Source: Siphonodentalium dalli (lineage: Eukaryota; Mollusca; Scaphopoda; Gadilida; Siphonodentaliidae). Taken from it: a DNA stretch of 64,000 bases. The DNA is taken from the NCBI GenBank assembly GCA_032622095.1, contig CP136063.1, positions 70,659,980 to 70,723,979 on the forward strand. The letters are read 5' to 3'. Below the pieces are notes generated by a model that had not been told where the DNA came from, made no database searches, and saw only the letters and a list, made by a program, of their open reading frames with translations. The translations under genes were made by a program, and so were the position numbers. This document shows positions 21,918-33,760 of the stretch, piece after piece (the stretch's first letter is position 1; every line of letters begins with the position of its first letter).

Positions 21918-21947
21918 TTAACCCTTTACCCAACAGAACGGCCCTGT

Positions 21948-22016
21948 GCCAATGCATTCTCTTATATATGCGAGTCGACCATATGTCGCCTCGCATATAT
22001 AAGAGAATGCATTGGC
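21948..22016. repeat. 69 bp palindrome, copy P4
   Basis: Full-length, preceded by CCCTGTG and followed by TTAACAC. Confidence 0.95.
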
Positions 22017-22096
22017 TTAACACATTAAAAATTATAAAATTGTTAAAGAATGTAAGAAAAAATGGTAAAAAGTGTTAAAAAAAGGATTTTTTTTAG

Positions 22097-22165
22097 GCCA
22101 ATGCATTCTCTTATATATGCGAGGCGAACTATGGTCGACTCGCATATATAAGAGAATGCATTGGC
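22097..22165. repeat. 69 bp palindrome, copy P5 (inverted)
   Basis: Full-length with one base change in the centre (GGCGAAC), followed by CACAGGG. Confidence 0.95.
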
Positions 22166-22546
22166 ACAGGGCTAACTGTAACTATCACAATGTGGTCAAT
22201 GAGCCGGTTCCAATGATATCCATATTTGTATGGTTTTATTGAGACAGACCCAAGATATTTTAGGCTGTTGAATCTTTATTTGGCCGGTTTGTTTGGTAAA
22301 GGGTTAAACTGAAATAAACCATCACGTGTCGCTAAAATAGTCACCCATGTAACCTTTGGACTTGGAGCCTCATTTAATTAATATGTTACGGAAATATATA
22401 ATTTAATTGGTTGCCTCTAATATTTAAGAGAGTATAAGACATGATTGTGAAGTTGGTGTAAACAGTATTTATTCCATTTTAGTCATTATATATTACAAAA
22501 AAAAAGTATCAACATTTATGATATGAAAGTGATTCGACAACAAGCT

Positions 22547-22798
22547 TTAACCCTTTACCCAACAAAACGGCCAAAAAGGCCCAAATAAAGCTTCAACAGC
22601 CTAAAATATCTTCGGTCTGTCTCATTAACACCATACAAATATGGATATCATTGGAACCGGTTCATTGACCACATTGTGATGGTTACAGTTATGCCCTGTG
22701 CCAATGCATTCTCTTATATATGCGAGTCGACCATAGGTCGCCTCGCATATATAAGAGAATGCATTGGCACAGGGCCGTTCTGTTGGGTAAAGGGTTAA
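22547..22798. mobile_element. TTAA-flanked MITE C, single-palindrome form
   Basis: 252 bp, reverse orientation to A and B: TTAACCCTTTACCCAACA start and TGTTGGGTAAAGGGTTAA end. The palindrome-spacer-palindrome core is reduced to one palindrome at 22,700-22,768 flanked by CCCTGTG and CACAGGG, as expected if the inverted pair recombined or collapsed. Confidence 0.85.
22700..22768. repeat. 69 bp palindrome, copy P6
   Basis: Full-length; CCCTGTG on the left and CACAGGG on the right make the whole unit an 83 bp palindrome. Confidence 0.95.
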
Positions 22799-22856
22799 GC
22801 TTTTGGGGGTCGTTACTGGTTGACTCGTAACAAGGCTCATCCTGTGAGAGTCAAAA

Positions 22857-23212
22857 ATAGTGTAATGTATGTTATGTAAACATTGGTGTTACAGTGTAAT
22901 TACCAATACAACTTTACAGTCAATTATTCCTATGCATTACCATATTTTAATCCATACTTGATGGTAAACATTGGAAAAGGTAAAACAAGAAGCATTGAAT
23001 AAAATATTCTAAAAATCATGTCAAGACTAAAATATTTGAAATTACTCAACGACTAGCAATGTGTGTTGACAAATCACCGTAACGGCTTTGTTGACATAAC
23101 AATGGTTTCAACGCGGGAAACACAAAATAACAGCGATGGATGGATGATATTTAGGATAACTCTACCATTTGTATTGCTATTGTATCAAATCATAACTCGA
23201 AAGAATGACAAA
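22857..23212. repeat. Segmental duplicate of 20,493-20,845
   Basis: Second copy, interrupted on its right by a SINE. No gene. Confidence 0.85.
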
Positions 23213-23214
23213 AT

Positions 23215-23474
23215 CGCCCTCCAGCGCTGGCGATTAGGGTTCAAATCCACATGTTTCCATCGTGGACTTTGTAACTCGAAATCGTTATCTGGTGGAGTTA
23301 CCAGTTACTCGCCGATGGTCGGTGGTTTGCCGCACATGGTTGACGAGCTTATCAGCCATTGAAATCACTGTTAGATTAGTCGCAAGTGTGCGGATTTCCT
23401 CCACCACTAAAACTGGCAATGTCGTGATATGGCCTTAGTGGCTAAAGCGACAATAAACCCAAAATCAATCAATT
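23215..23474 (+). mobile_element. SINE with tRNA-like head
   Basis: The head contains a B-box-like GGTTCAAATCC at about 23,240; the body ends with CTAAAGCGACAATAAACCC followed by a short AATCAATCAATT tail, a tail style seen in invertebrate tRNA-derived SINEs. It joins the duplicated 22,857-23,212 segment exactly where the two copies diverge, consistent with insertion. The family name is not assigned. Confidence 0.6.
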
Positions 23475-23499
23475 AAAAGAAAGACGAAGCAGCGATACC

Positions 23500-24935
23500 T
23501 GATATTACCTCGACAGATTATTATCCGAAAATTGGCTTTCTGTATAGCAACAACAATGGCTGCGGACACACGTACCACAGTAGCGATGGCATAGTAGGTG
23601 TGACAATTCATTATGGTGGAGTTTGGTGACAATTGGTCCGTCATAATTCTGTGCCATAGCTATCAATGTCGCCCGCTGATTTTCCGCACAATAAGTCGAC
23701 TGGACCAATTAACCATTGCTTTTCACCAATGTTGATCTCTACTCATTACGTTTTGCTAAATTGTATTCACGGCGATATATATAATTGCACGATATATCGT
23801 CCAGAATTGTGTTTGACCGTGGCCTGGTGGCAATTCCTCATTGACTCACATATATATCATTATTGTGGTACGTTTTTTTATATGATCTCAATGCATGCAT
23901 GTTTATCTACTTATATTAATTTCATTAGTAAGAACAATCATGGCTGATGAGATGGGTTATTCATTAAATTATCAAGTGGACTTGTGTGGTAGCATGCAAA
24001 ATATAACACTGCGTGTTGAGTAAAGATCAACATCGACAAGACATTCAGGTAGATACATCCTTGAGAGATCGACCATCGCTGGTAGAGCTTGGTAGACTCA
24101 TTGTGCGAATTTTCAGAGGGCGACATGGCGTGCTATGGCATATTATTTATGACAACCAATTGTCACCAAACTCCAACATAATAAATTGTCACACCTACTT
24201 TACTATCGCTACTGTGGTACGTGTGTCCGCAGCCAATGGCTGTGGACACACGTACCACAGTAGCGATGGCATAGTAGGTGTGACAATTTATTATGGTGGA
24301 GTTTGGTAACAATTGGTCGTCATAATTCTGTGCCATAGCAAGCCATTTTGCCTGCTGAGTTTCCGCACAATGAGTTGACTGGACCAATTAACCCATTGCG
24401 TTTCGCCAAGGTTGATCTCTGCTCACTACGTTTTGCTACATTAATTGTATTCTCTAATATATATATAATTGCACGATCGATCGTCCAGAATTGTGTTTGA
24501 CCGTGACAATCTCTCATTTACTCACATATCATGCACGTAGAATTTTATTGATATGATCTCAAAGCAGGTTTATCTACGTATATTAATTTTATGCGTATTA
24601 AGACAGTTCCGCAATTGCGTTTTTAATTTTGCGACGTTATCGTTGTCATGTGGGCCGATGAAGCTGTGTCGGAACTGTTGGGAGAAACGCAGCTGAGAGA
24701 AAGTATCCGGAATAAACAAAGCGAACAATATATACAAGGACCAAAACAAGAAAACGGGCTGATCATAATGAACTTTGGAAGACTCATTGTGCGAATATGC
24801 AGCGGGCGACATGGCTAGCTATGGCATATTAATTGTGACGACCTATTGTCACCAAACTCCACCATAATAAATTGTCACACCTACTATGCCATAGCTACTG
24901 TGGTACGTGTGTCCGCAGCCAATGGCTGTAAAGAA
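23500..24935. mobile_element. Foldback element complex
   Basis: A hairpin at about 24,150-24,330 has long complementary arms meeting at GTGTCCGCAGCCAATGGC. A right half alone occurs at 23,545-23,650 and a left half at 24,810-24,930, and the adjacent ~165 bp (23,655-23,822) is repeated at 24,338-24,505. The arms share CACACCTACTATGCCAT and AATTGTCACCAAACTCCA. Pattern: two or three overlapping foldback units, partly tandem. No transposase frame; repeated short frames beginning MSP are shadows. Confidence 0.65.
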
Positions 24936-25329
24936 CAATAAATATATTAATATTTTGTCGTCAGAAGAACTTTAAATTTCTCTTATTAGAGGATAACGTG
25001 GTCGATGGTGAGTAATATTTAAGGTTTCCAAAATCAGAGTTCCAAACATTATGTACTTCTTCAATTAATTTACCATACAAATTTTAATTAGAAAATTTTA
25101 ACCATATTGAAACTGTATTTTAAATATTGTAAATATTAACGTCACGTCATAAGGGGTCGCACTTGCTGTGGTTTCGCAAGAGTGTCCTATTTGCGATCCA
25201 TTATCGTCTTTCTGACAAACTGACAAACATTAATGCGTTCGATATCCATTAGTGTGTGGGTCATGCAGCTCATTACATTTTGTTCGAATGATCATTTTTT
25301 GGACTTCTGTCAGCTTCTGTGAGCATTTT
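24936..25329. other. Gene-free region
   Basis: AT-rich, no feature recognised. Confidence 0.4.
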
Positions 25330-26090
25330 TAAGTTGTCTTCCAGCGACATTTCAGTGAATACATACAAGAGTGTCTCGGATGTAACAACATACAGATAAG
25401 AAATTGAGGATAAGAGTGAGAGACGATGGGAGCGGTATCTAACACATTCAAGTAAATAGAGTTATGTGTCCTCAATTTCACCACCGACTCACCTTGGATG
25501 ATAGGGGACAAAGTTAGAATAAGTATGGTTTAAAAATTGATGTGGCTACAGTGTAATCTTAGTCGGCGTGCAGTATTTGGGATACACGGGTAATACCATA
25601 TATGGGCCTTCTTCATATTGAGGGCGAGAGACCTCTTTCAATGCTGATAGGGAATCCATAGTAATAATATTTTTCTCTAAATTATTTCATAGGGACGTCG
25701 TTGATGGAATAAATTATCTTCTGTGACATTCATAGTCAAAACCATGTATTATGAAGACATTGCTTTGTTTAGTTTCACGCCAAGATATTTGTCCGCGAGT
25801 CGGGTGTTCTAGTGTTCTGAGATAAGTCGGTGACCATACACCATTTTATAAAACACTTTTAGTTTGTGTTTTTCACGATTTTAAGGTTTCCCAGCCAGTT
25901 TCTGACAGAAGTGCAGAGTTACCGACAGATCTGGTGGCACCCGTCACAATTCATGCTGCTTCGTAGTGTACGTCTTCGATTTTATCAGTCTTGCTGGGAG
26001 CAGCCGTCCAGCTTCCGTCATTACTCAATATAATGCCAAGATGTTTATGTACTTCGACTTCGGGAGCATGTTAACTATCAGGCGAAAAAT
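25330..26090 (-). pseudogene. Degenerate LINE reverse-transcriptase C-terminal fragment
   Basis: Minus-strand translation, with several stops and frame changes, gives the order typical of the C-terminal part of CR1/jockey-type LINE polyproteins: HLGIILSNDGSW near 26,030, IVTGATRSV followed by LLSETGWETL near 25,920-25,960, FYKMV near 25,845, and a distal LLECVRYRSHRLSLLSSI near 25,410-25,460 that fits the zinc-knuckle-like end. The catalytic part is absent. Old relic, not expressed as protein. Confidence 0.65.
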
Positions 26091-26284
26091 CTTGAATTTT
26101 ACAATTTATCATCTTCATTGTATATAGAATCTGAGCAATTATTAAGAGCCGATAAAAACAGTGAATTTTAGTATCATTTTCTAATTTTGTCCTTTTCGAT
26201 AACAAGAACTGCTCTTGGCTCTATGAGAGGAGGATTCATTTGTATCAAAAAGTTAAGTTAGATTTTTAATTGCACAATAGGACA

Positions 26285-26450
26285 GGATAGATATGATAAT
26301 TTATTTACAATACACAAGAATTATACAATGGCAGTAATACATAATAAGGTAAAGCAGTTTATTGTCGGGGTAGCCTAGCCCTATCGGGCTGTCTTCCTGC
26401 TACCACCAGGAGCAATACTATATCATCATACCCCGCCCCATATGTTAAAG
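26285..26450 (-). mobile_element. Probable LINE 3' terminal fragment
   Basis: On the minus strand the sequence reads GGTGGTAGCAGGAAGACAGC, CCCGATAGGGCTAGGC, then CAATAAACTGC and an AT-rich end, resembling LINE 3' UTR ends with a small hairpin. No coding sequence. It is upstream (minus sense) of the RT relic, so it belongs to a different insertion. Assignment is by resemblance only. Confidence 0.35.
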
Positions 26451-27908
26451 TGAAGAATAAAGTAAATGTCACAAATATTCCACCCCAATGAAAACAAATG
26501 TTGATATGCAATGTGGTCCACTCAAGCAGGGAGCAATAAACTGGAATTATACCATCAACTTCCTCGGATTCTTGGGTAGTCGGCTTGTCATATAGGGTGT
26601 CTCGTCAGAATCACTGTTTTGTACCTGCGCTGCGCCTAAATCAATCATTATCTGTAAACATATATTAAATCCTATGTGGCCCTGGGTTAATTATCGTTTT
26701 GAACTAATTTTGACCCTCATCGTTCTTGTCCTTATTTACATGTATATCGATATATAGAGGATCTACAACGAGTCCCCAGTTTATAGCTGAATTTACAAAA
26801 CGAATCCAGTAAATTAGGTCTGAACCGAGCCTTTGGCGAGGTGAGACTTAATTTACTGGACGGGTTTTGTAAATTTCGCTATAAATTAGGGACGAGTTGC
26901 AGATTCTATTTATTACATGATCCAAAACCGAGACGAAACATACTTAAATCAACAAATGGGACGCGAAACTAACACCAGCTTGACAGCTTCTATAAGGCAT
27001 GCGATGACGTTTCACGTAACTTTGCGGTATTTGCCCGCTTAAAGAAATAGTCCCAGATAAATAAAGACTCTTTGACGTATTTAATGGCGTATATTTAATT
27101 ATATAACTGTTCAAACTCTTCCTTCATTATAGTTTGTTGGAAATATATTGTAAGCCATCGTATTTTGAAACGTAGCGTAAAACGGAATGTAAACAGACGA
27201 CAAACAGGAAGTCAAAGGTCACCCGGCACTATTTCCTGTTATTAAACGATCGTATAATATCACAATTTATAGAATGGGTTTATTGAATGGAATAAGGGTA
27301 GGATCATGTAATAAACTCATATTCACCATCATGGCTATGTTATAAGCTAATTGTGGTTTATGCTGCCGATGTTCAATTACTATGGTACATGTATATGTAG
27401 TCGACAATCGGATTCGATATGAGGTGATTTGACATTGTGTATATGTAAGTAAGGGCTGTGTAATCATTTTAATGCATTTAACCCATTCTTTACTAATTTG
27501 GTAATATTCTTTAGATAGGCGTTGACGCTCCATCGTTCCGAAAAAATAGCACATTTTCTTCCCCCGAAAATTTATTCCAGATGAGGAGTATGTCATTTGT
27601 TGCAGCGATTAAAAAATGAACAATTGTTTTTTGCAACAATGAATTTTGTCTTGGTGAGCACTATTTATCGCCCTAACTAATGCGTCCATGCATTAAATTC
27701 GATAGTAAATACTAACCTGCTTCTCCGACATCTTTTCGATTCTGTGACCTAAGAAAACTTACCATACTAAATTTAGCTCTTAGAGACTTCCTGTTGTCTC
27801 TCGGAGGACGCCGATCATCTGAGAGGAAGCTTTAAGTTTATGCGCTGTGATATTTATTGACCTGTATGTACATACGTATACTTGGAGGTTGAAACGATCC
27901 AGACCCCT
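26451..27908. other. Gene-free region with one imperfect inverted repeat
   Basis: 26,755-26,912 forms an imperfect hairpin (CTGAATTTACAAAACGAATCC.GTAAATTA and complement, outer GGATCTACAACGAGTCCC and complement). The remaining ~1 kb shows no recognised gene or repeat. Confidence 0.5.
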
Positions 27909-28276
27909 TTAACCCTTTCAGTGCCAGGGGCCGATCTCATCGGCCCTAATTTACGGTCTGTAAAAGCGGCCCTAAAATTTTATTTTTTATTTTTTTGGGT
28001 TCATTTTTTTTGGGTATGCTTAAGCATGCTATAGCGAATTTAAAAACAAGCTGGATAAAACCTTAGGGGCATGTTATAACTCAAAACTATCACCAAGTAT
28101 TCATAGTAATACTTTTGATGCCCATGAAAAACGTAAGATTCCCTGGCACTAAACCTACAAAATAAGTCTATTAAAGAATATAAGAAAAAATTATTAAAAT
28201 TGTAAAAAATTGTAAAAAATAATAACAAATGATGAAAAATTGTTAGGCCAATGCATTCTCTTATATTTGCGACAGA
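27909..28276. mobile_element. TTAA MITE K, truncated in its palindrome
   Basis: Starts TTAACCCTTTCAGTGCCAGG and follows the reverse complement of 6343-5970 closely. The palindrome is only a left arm (28,247-28,276), breaking where dispersed repeat X begins, so the second half was lost at that junction. Confidence 0.8.
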
Positions 28277-28284
28277 CCTTGTTC

Positions 28285-28690
28285 TTATACCAATCAGAAT
28301 ATGGCGTACACAGTATGTTATTGTCAAATGTTTTTCCTTTGTTGTGTAAACAGAAGAAAAAAACGTTACAGAACCTGGCTTTTGTTTAGATCCGGATATG
28401 GTAAACATAAAGAGCGTTATTTGTTACTGTTTTCCTGATATGGAAATATAAAGAGCGTTTATATCATTTTTGTGTGATTAACCAATAGAATTGCGCTGTG
28501 TTATGTAAACAGAAGCAAAACTTCTGTAACACGAGCAGGTTCTTGTTTACGTACACCACCGTACGTCTTGACAACAATATACTATTTACGCGCTGATTAT
28601 GTTTGGCATATGAACAAAACTATATATTTTTTAATATTCCTTCTGTTGATGGTGATTTGAACAAATATGAATATTTCTGCAACGAAAGCC
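28285..28690. mobile_element. Dispersed repeat X, copy 2
   Basis: Same order as 13,560-14,140 and close to the inverted copy at 41,185-41,650. Carries ATAAAGAGCGTT at 28,407 and 28,448 (41 bp apart). Right end near GAACAAATATGAATATTTCTG. Confidence 0.7.
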
Positions 28691-28865
28691 GCCCTGCCTT
28701 TAAGGTGGTGCGTAGATGGGTTGTTTCAGCAATGGTTGTCAATGGAGAATTTTCAAAAACTAAGTTTTCCATCAACATGGCTAGATCTCCAAACTGGGCC
28801 ATGGATTTATTCAACTATTGTAAGCATATATCATGCCACGAATCTATACTATAGATATACGCCCT

Positions 28866-29185
28866 GAGAGATCATTTTCCACCAGTACAACCCCGGGAAT
28901 GTTTTGACGTTGTGACCGGGAAGTGTATAACATTGAAAAACAGTGCAGGTAATATATTTCTTAGTTATTACCTGTTCCTCAATAATGTACTGCACTGTAG
29001 GTGAAGGTCCAAACTCGAAATTGCCCGATTTATGTACTTTGTGTCAAAGTTTGGGAGAGAATTTGCTTTGCGTCGCTTACAATTATGTTTATTGCGACAT
29101 CGGCTCACAAAAAAACAACAACAAAGAACATGCGATCTCGAGCTGGTACCACCCCCCATAATGTGAAGTAGATTATTGAGGTTTT
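28866..29185. mobile_element. Foldback element Y, partial copy
   Basis: GATCAT.TTCCACCAGTACAA...ACCTGTTCCTCAATAATG.ACT.CACTGTAGGTG matches the left arm of the elements at 39,311-39,811 and 59,881-60,275. The right arm is degenerate. Confidence 0.55.
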
Positions 29186-29744
29186 GTACTCGTTGTATAT
29201 GATCTGTATGGGCGTGGAGAATCATCTACGTCATGCATAATTATGGTCTGGTGCAATCATTGGTTTATTTTGTCGCACAAGATACCGTTTCTGTATTTCA
29301 CGGTGGGGAATCACGTAGTTTGATACCTTATTTGTTCGGAAACACTTAGTGGTTTTCCATAACATTCTGACCAAAGTTGCCAGTCGGAGGTGCATGGAAT
29401 AAACCAGTCCATACATCTTGCAGAATCCTTCGACTGACATCTTTGGTCAGAACTTTAGAGCAAACAAATGTGAATTTGGACATAAATGAGGTATCAGCTT
29501 GTTTGAAAAATAGTATAGAATCTGCTCGTAGCTGTCAAAATAATATGTAATATGTAATTTATTAGTTTATCACCTTTTTCCTCGCCTCTGGTTGCGTTTT
29601 AGATCGCCTCACCCATTTTGGATGCGTGATACTCATCAACTCGAAACCACGTGACTGCCCACCGTGAATTTGGCACACTCATTCCAATTCACATCAAGTT
29701 TATTGTCTAATAAATCATAAATGTTGACATTTAGACAGCATTAA
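29186..29744. other. Gene-free region
   Basis: Short open frames only; nothing recognised. Confidence 0.4.
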
Positions 29745-29774
29745 TTAACCCTTTACCCAACAGAACGGCCCTGT

Positions 29775-29843
29775 GCCAATGCATTCTCTTATATATGCGA
29801 GTCGACCATAGGTCGCCTCGCATATATAAGAGAATGCATTGGC
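29775..29843. repeat. 69 bp palindrome, copy P8
   Basis: Full-length copy, identical in arms to P1. Confidence 0.95.
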
Positions 29844-29986
29844 TTAAAACATATTAAAAATGATAAAAGTGTCAAAGAATGTAGAAAAATATTATAAAAA
29901 TTGTTAAAAAATGTAAGAAAAAATTATAAAATTGTTTAAGAATGTAAGAAAAAATGGTAAAAAGAGTTAAAAAAGAATTGTTTTAG

Positions 29987-30030
29987 GCCAATGCATTCTC
30001 TTATATATGCGAGTCGACCATAGCATTGGC
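29987..30030. repeat. 69 bp palindrome, copy P9 with arm deletion
   Basis: Left arm and centre TCGACCATA run directly into GCATTGGCACAGGG; 25 bp of the right arm is deleted, a typical hairpin-slippage product. Confidence 0.9.
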
Positions 30031-30183
30031 ACAGGGCATAACTGTAACCATCACAATGTGGTCAATGAACCGGTTCCAATGATATCCATATTCGTATGGT
30101 GTTATTGAGACAGACCGAAGATATTTTAGGCTGTTGAAGCTTTATTTGGGCGGTTTTGGCGGTTTTGTTGGGTAAAGTGTTAA

Positions 30184-31212
30184 CGTGTATACATAACATA
30201 AAACTTTCAAAATACACTAATAACCATCGAGATGGTACACCAATAGAGGCCAACAGTATTTATGGTACCATGCCCGGTAACCATGGTGACAGATGAATTA
30301 TCGGTAGACTGGAACTTCGAGCTGGGGTAAATATACTCATTATTTTGAAGTTGAATTGACATTGATATATATTGTTAATGTTTTACTCATGTATACTCGA
30401 TAGAACATATTTAAGCTGTTAAACATATTAATTTATCATTTTAATAAACTCTTGTCCAAGAAAATGAGCGGATAAATTTAGAAAGTCCGCAAAATACATA
30501 ACATTCGTTACACTGTCGTTCCCGATAACCCTCCATTAGCCTATCAGTACCACTCAGGACAGTGGGTGTTTTCCTCTATTAATTGAATTTCTTGTTTGGA
30601 TGGTATTTACATTCGCCCTGATGAAATCAGTCTTAAAACTCATTATATTAAGACATATTTTTGTATAATTATATAATATGTCCGTTATAGAATCTGCATA
30701 TCTTCAAACTATTCGCTTATATATGCATATATCAGTATATAATATCACATGAAACCCCTATTATATCAATCATTAAAAAAGCCATTACATATCTCCTTAT
30801 CTCTCAATGGTTATGAATAGGCGAGTGCTTCCCGTGCATATCACTTGATATCGCGCCAACAAAATGACAGCGCGTCTTTATATTGATTCGGGCGGATTAA
30901 TACTATTTTGAAAAGCAGCGCATGACATCAACACCAGACAATGCAAAATTGATTACTTTCTTCATTAAAGTTAAGTTGTTGTCTAACTTCGTTGCACTAA
31001 CGAAAATAGACACAAAAACAAAGAGGCAAATTAGGGGGGATATATTTTCCGTCGCCAGCCACACGCAGAGCGCGCAACACTGTCGTATACGGCTATGAAG
31101 CAACAGAGCGCGCGACACTGTCGCATACGTTTGTCAATCGTTTTGCAGCTTATTTTAAGGATTTTTATGTGTTAAAAAGGCATAAAGCTCTTCTTTTTTT
31201 GTCATGTGATAT
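30184..31212. other. Gene-free region
   Basis: No gene recognised. GCGCGACACTGTCGCATACG near 31,110 and GCGCGCAACACTGTCGTATACG near 31,067 form a short direct repeat. Confidence 0.45.
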
Positions 31213-31345
31213 ACAAGATTTCAACTCGTTATGTTGGGATATAAGATTTTAAGAAACTCGTTTGATTCACAACTCGTCTACTATCAAACTCGTTTCATAA
31301 AATCTTATTTCCCAACATAACTCGTTTGAGATCCTCGATATATGC
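31213..31345. mobile_element. Palindromic MITE-like hairpin
   Basis: Imperfect inverted repeat: left arm with AACTCGTTATGTTGGGA.ATAAGATTTTA, right arm the complement, inner AAACTCGTTTGAT / ATCAAACTCGTTT. Non-coding. Confidence 0.65.
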
Positions 31346-32629
31346 ACAAACGTTGTAGAAAATATGGCTATGTTGTGATAGGGATGTCATTTCCGATATT
31401 TAGACGAGCCGCAGCGATCTATGACCAAGGACCCGCTCCACGAGATTCCCCAGTTAGGTTCCTTATTAGTTTTATTCTGACAAATTGAGCGCCGTAACAG
31501 ACATAATGTGATTTCCTCGTATGGATTTATTGACTTCAATTCATATTGAGTTATTCGCGTGAGAAATTGTATGAACTAGATTTCGGGCGATTATTATGGC
31601 GCCAATTGGTCTGCGATGCGTCCCCTCAACAAAAACCGCCATTTATAGAAATCAATAGCATTCGCGCTAATAAGAGTGAAGTAATTTATTCTTCGCGTGC
31701 ATGTAATTAAAGTCCAATTCAAGAGTTGGCAATTAGCAATGGTTTGATGAGTACAGAGCGTCACATTCCGGCACGAATTGCATCCCGTAATTTGTTGTTT
31801 TGTGATAAACCAACTCTCGATAGAGGTAATCATCTTGTTAAATGGAGACAGCTCGCGGACACTTGGCTGAAAACGAGGCCCTCCTATTTATGCCGACACC
31901 CACACCAATCTCTGTGGCATCAATCGTATTTGGACTCATGAGGGACCAGTAATTTGCTGGATAATTTGTACACACTATATAATAGTATCACCCGTCTGTC
32001 GCTGACGTCACAGACATCCCAAGATCAATACCAAAAGAAATCGAGTGGTATTTCTGTGGCGAACAGATACACTTAATTTACATAAGAATATGAATTTCAC
32101 TCCGCCAAATTAGTGACGGGGGAATTCGTGTGAAGGAACGCGCTGTTGTGTGAATGCGCTTCGAATTGCTTTTCGTTGTAAGAACACTGGAGTGCATGTA
32201 TACAATAGAGACGTTTCGCAAAAAACACTATTACGATTACGGATAGGATATATGGATATATTGTCCCAGTAAGGTGGACACCATCACAATTTACCTATGA
32301 TGGTTAATTGGTGAGACGGCAAATGCTCCACTTTATTCAGTTACACATATATTTGATGAAAACGTAATGTGTGTCTCTTTCAGAACCCGGCATGTTCTTA
32401 TCCTTGTGTTATACACCACACGGCTAATATTAGAGCGTCCCCAAGCAGGACCGGTGGCACACCATTGACACATATGCACATAATTACAAGAAAACCATAT
32501 TAAAATGAAAGTGTCAATGACACTCTACCTGAACTTGGAAAGGGAATAATTTAATGTATTACAGTCAATGGAGCGATTAGAATGTGGAAAGTTGAATGTC
32601 TAATACTAGTTTATAGACATGAAGAGAAA
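31346..32629. other. Gene-free region
   Basis: No domain, RNA gene or repeat recognised over ~1.3 kb. Confidence 0.45.
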
Positions 32630-33760
32630 AGTAAAATCCAAGATGGCTGCTGGTGGCCATGTTTTCGGCCGAATGACCCCAAAATGAGTCGTTCCCATCT
32701 ACATGTCATTATTAACAATCATGACAAATTTTATGACGATCAGACTAAAGGTACGACCTGTAGCCCATGCTAAAGAATTTAGTCATACAAAGAGTAAAAT
32801 CCAAGATGGCTGCTGGTGGCCATGTATTTTGGCCAAATGACCCCAAAATTACTCGTTCTCATCTACATGTCAGTATTAACATCCATGACAAATTTCATGA
32901 TGATCAGACGAACAGTACGACCTGTGGCCCATGCTAATGGATTAAATTTTGAAATCCAAGATTGCCAATGGCGGCCATGTTTTTTGTCCGAATGACCCCA
33001 AAATGACTCGTTCCCATTTACATTCCAATTTCAACAGCCATGACAAATTGTATGATGATCAGACTAAAGGTACGACCTGTAGCCCGTGCTAAAGGATTTA
33101 GTCATACAAAGAGTAAAATCCAAGATGGCTGCTGGCGGCCATGTTTTTCGGCCGAATGACCCCAAAATTACTCGGACCTGTGGCCCGTCCTAATGGATTA
33201 AATTTGTTAATCCAAGATGGCCGCTGGCGGCCATGTTTTTTGTCCGAATGACCCCAAAATGACTCGTTCCCATCTACATGTCATTGTTAACATCCATGAC
33301 AAATTTAATGATCATCAGACTAAAGGTACGACCTGCAGCCCGTGCTAAAGAAGTTAGTCATACAAAGAGTAAAATCCAAGATGGCTGCAGGCGGCCATGT
33401 TTTTGGGCCGAATGACCCCAAAATTACTCGTCAATATTAACATCCATGACAAATTTCATGATGATCAGACAAACAGTACGGCCTGTAGCCCGTGCAAATG
33501 GATTGAATTTTGAAATCCAATATGGCCACTGGCGCCATGTTTTTTTTCCGAATGACCCCAAAATTAATCATTCTGGTCTAAATGTTGATGTCAACAGCTA
33601 TGACAAATTTCATAATGATCTGACCAAAGATACGACCTGTAGCCTGCATTGTTGACGCCTTACATACACACGTACATACGCACACACACGCACACGCGCA
33701 CACGAACACACGGACGACGGGCGACAAAGCCATGGCAATAGCTCAAACTTTACAAAGTTC
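32630..33760. mobile_element. Pearl-like element: seven-unit tandem array with CA-rich microsatellite and end sequence
   Basis: Units of mostly ~155-165 bp recur at about 32,636, 32,801, 32,952, 33,117, 33,211, 33,375 and 33,513 (some shortened), each with ATCCAAGATGGC.GC.GG.GGCCATG, CCGAATGACCCCAAAAT, CATCCATGACAAATT and GGTACGACCTGTAGCCC. The array ends in a CACACACGCACACG microsatellite (33,663-33,712), then GACGGGCGACAAAGCCATGG and CAATAGCTCAAACTTTAC, the inverse of the end at 15,846. Cores plus microsatellite plus fixed end is the layout of bivalve pearl elements. Peptides read from it are shadows. Confidence 0.7.

Larger units (their letters stand above)
21918..22307. mobile_element. 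TTAA-flanked MITE B with two 69 bp palindromes
   Basis: Same family and orientation as MITE A: TTAACCCTTTACCCAACA start and GGTAAAGGGTTAA end. Palindromes at 21,948-22,016 and 22,097-22,165. Differs from A by scattered substitutions and a shorter right arm. Confidence 0.85.
29745..30183. mobile_element. TTAA-flanked MITE D, palindromes at both core ends
   Basis: TTAACCCTTTACCCAACA start; right end degenerate (GGTAAAGTGTTAA). Full palindrome at 29,775-29,843; second copy at 29,987-30,030 has lost most of its right arm. The spacer is longer because an AATGTAAGAAAAA-type ~30 bp AT unit is repeated. Confidence 0.85.
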
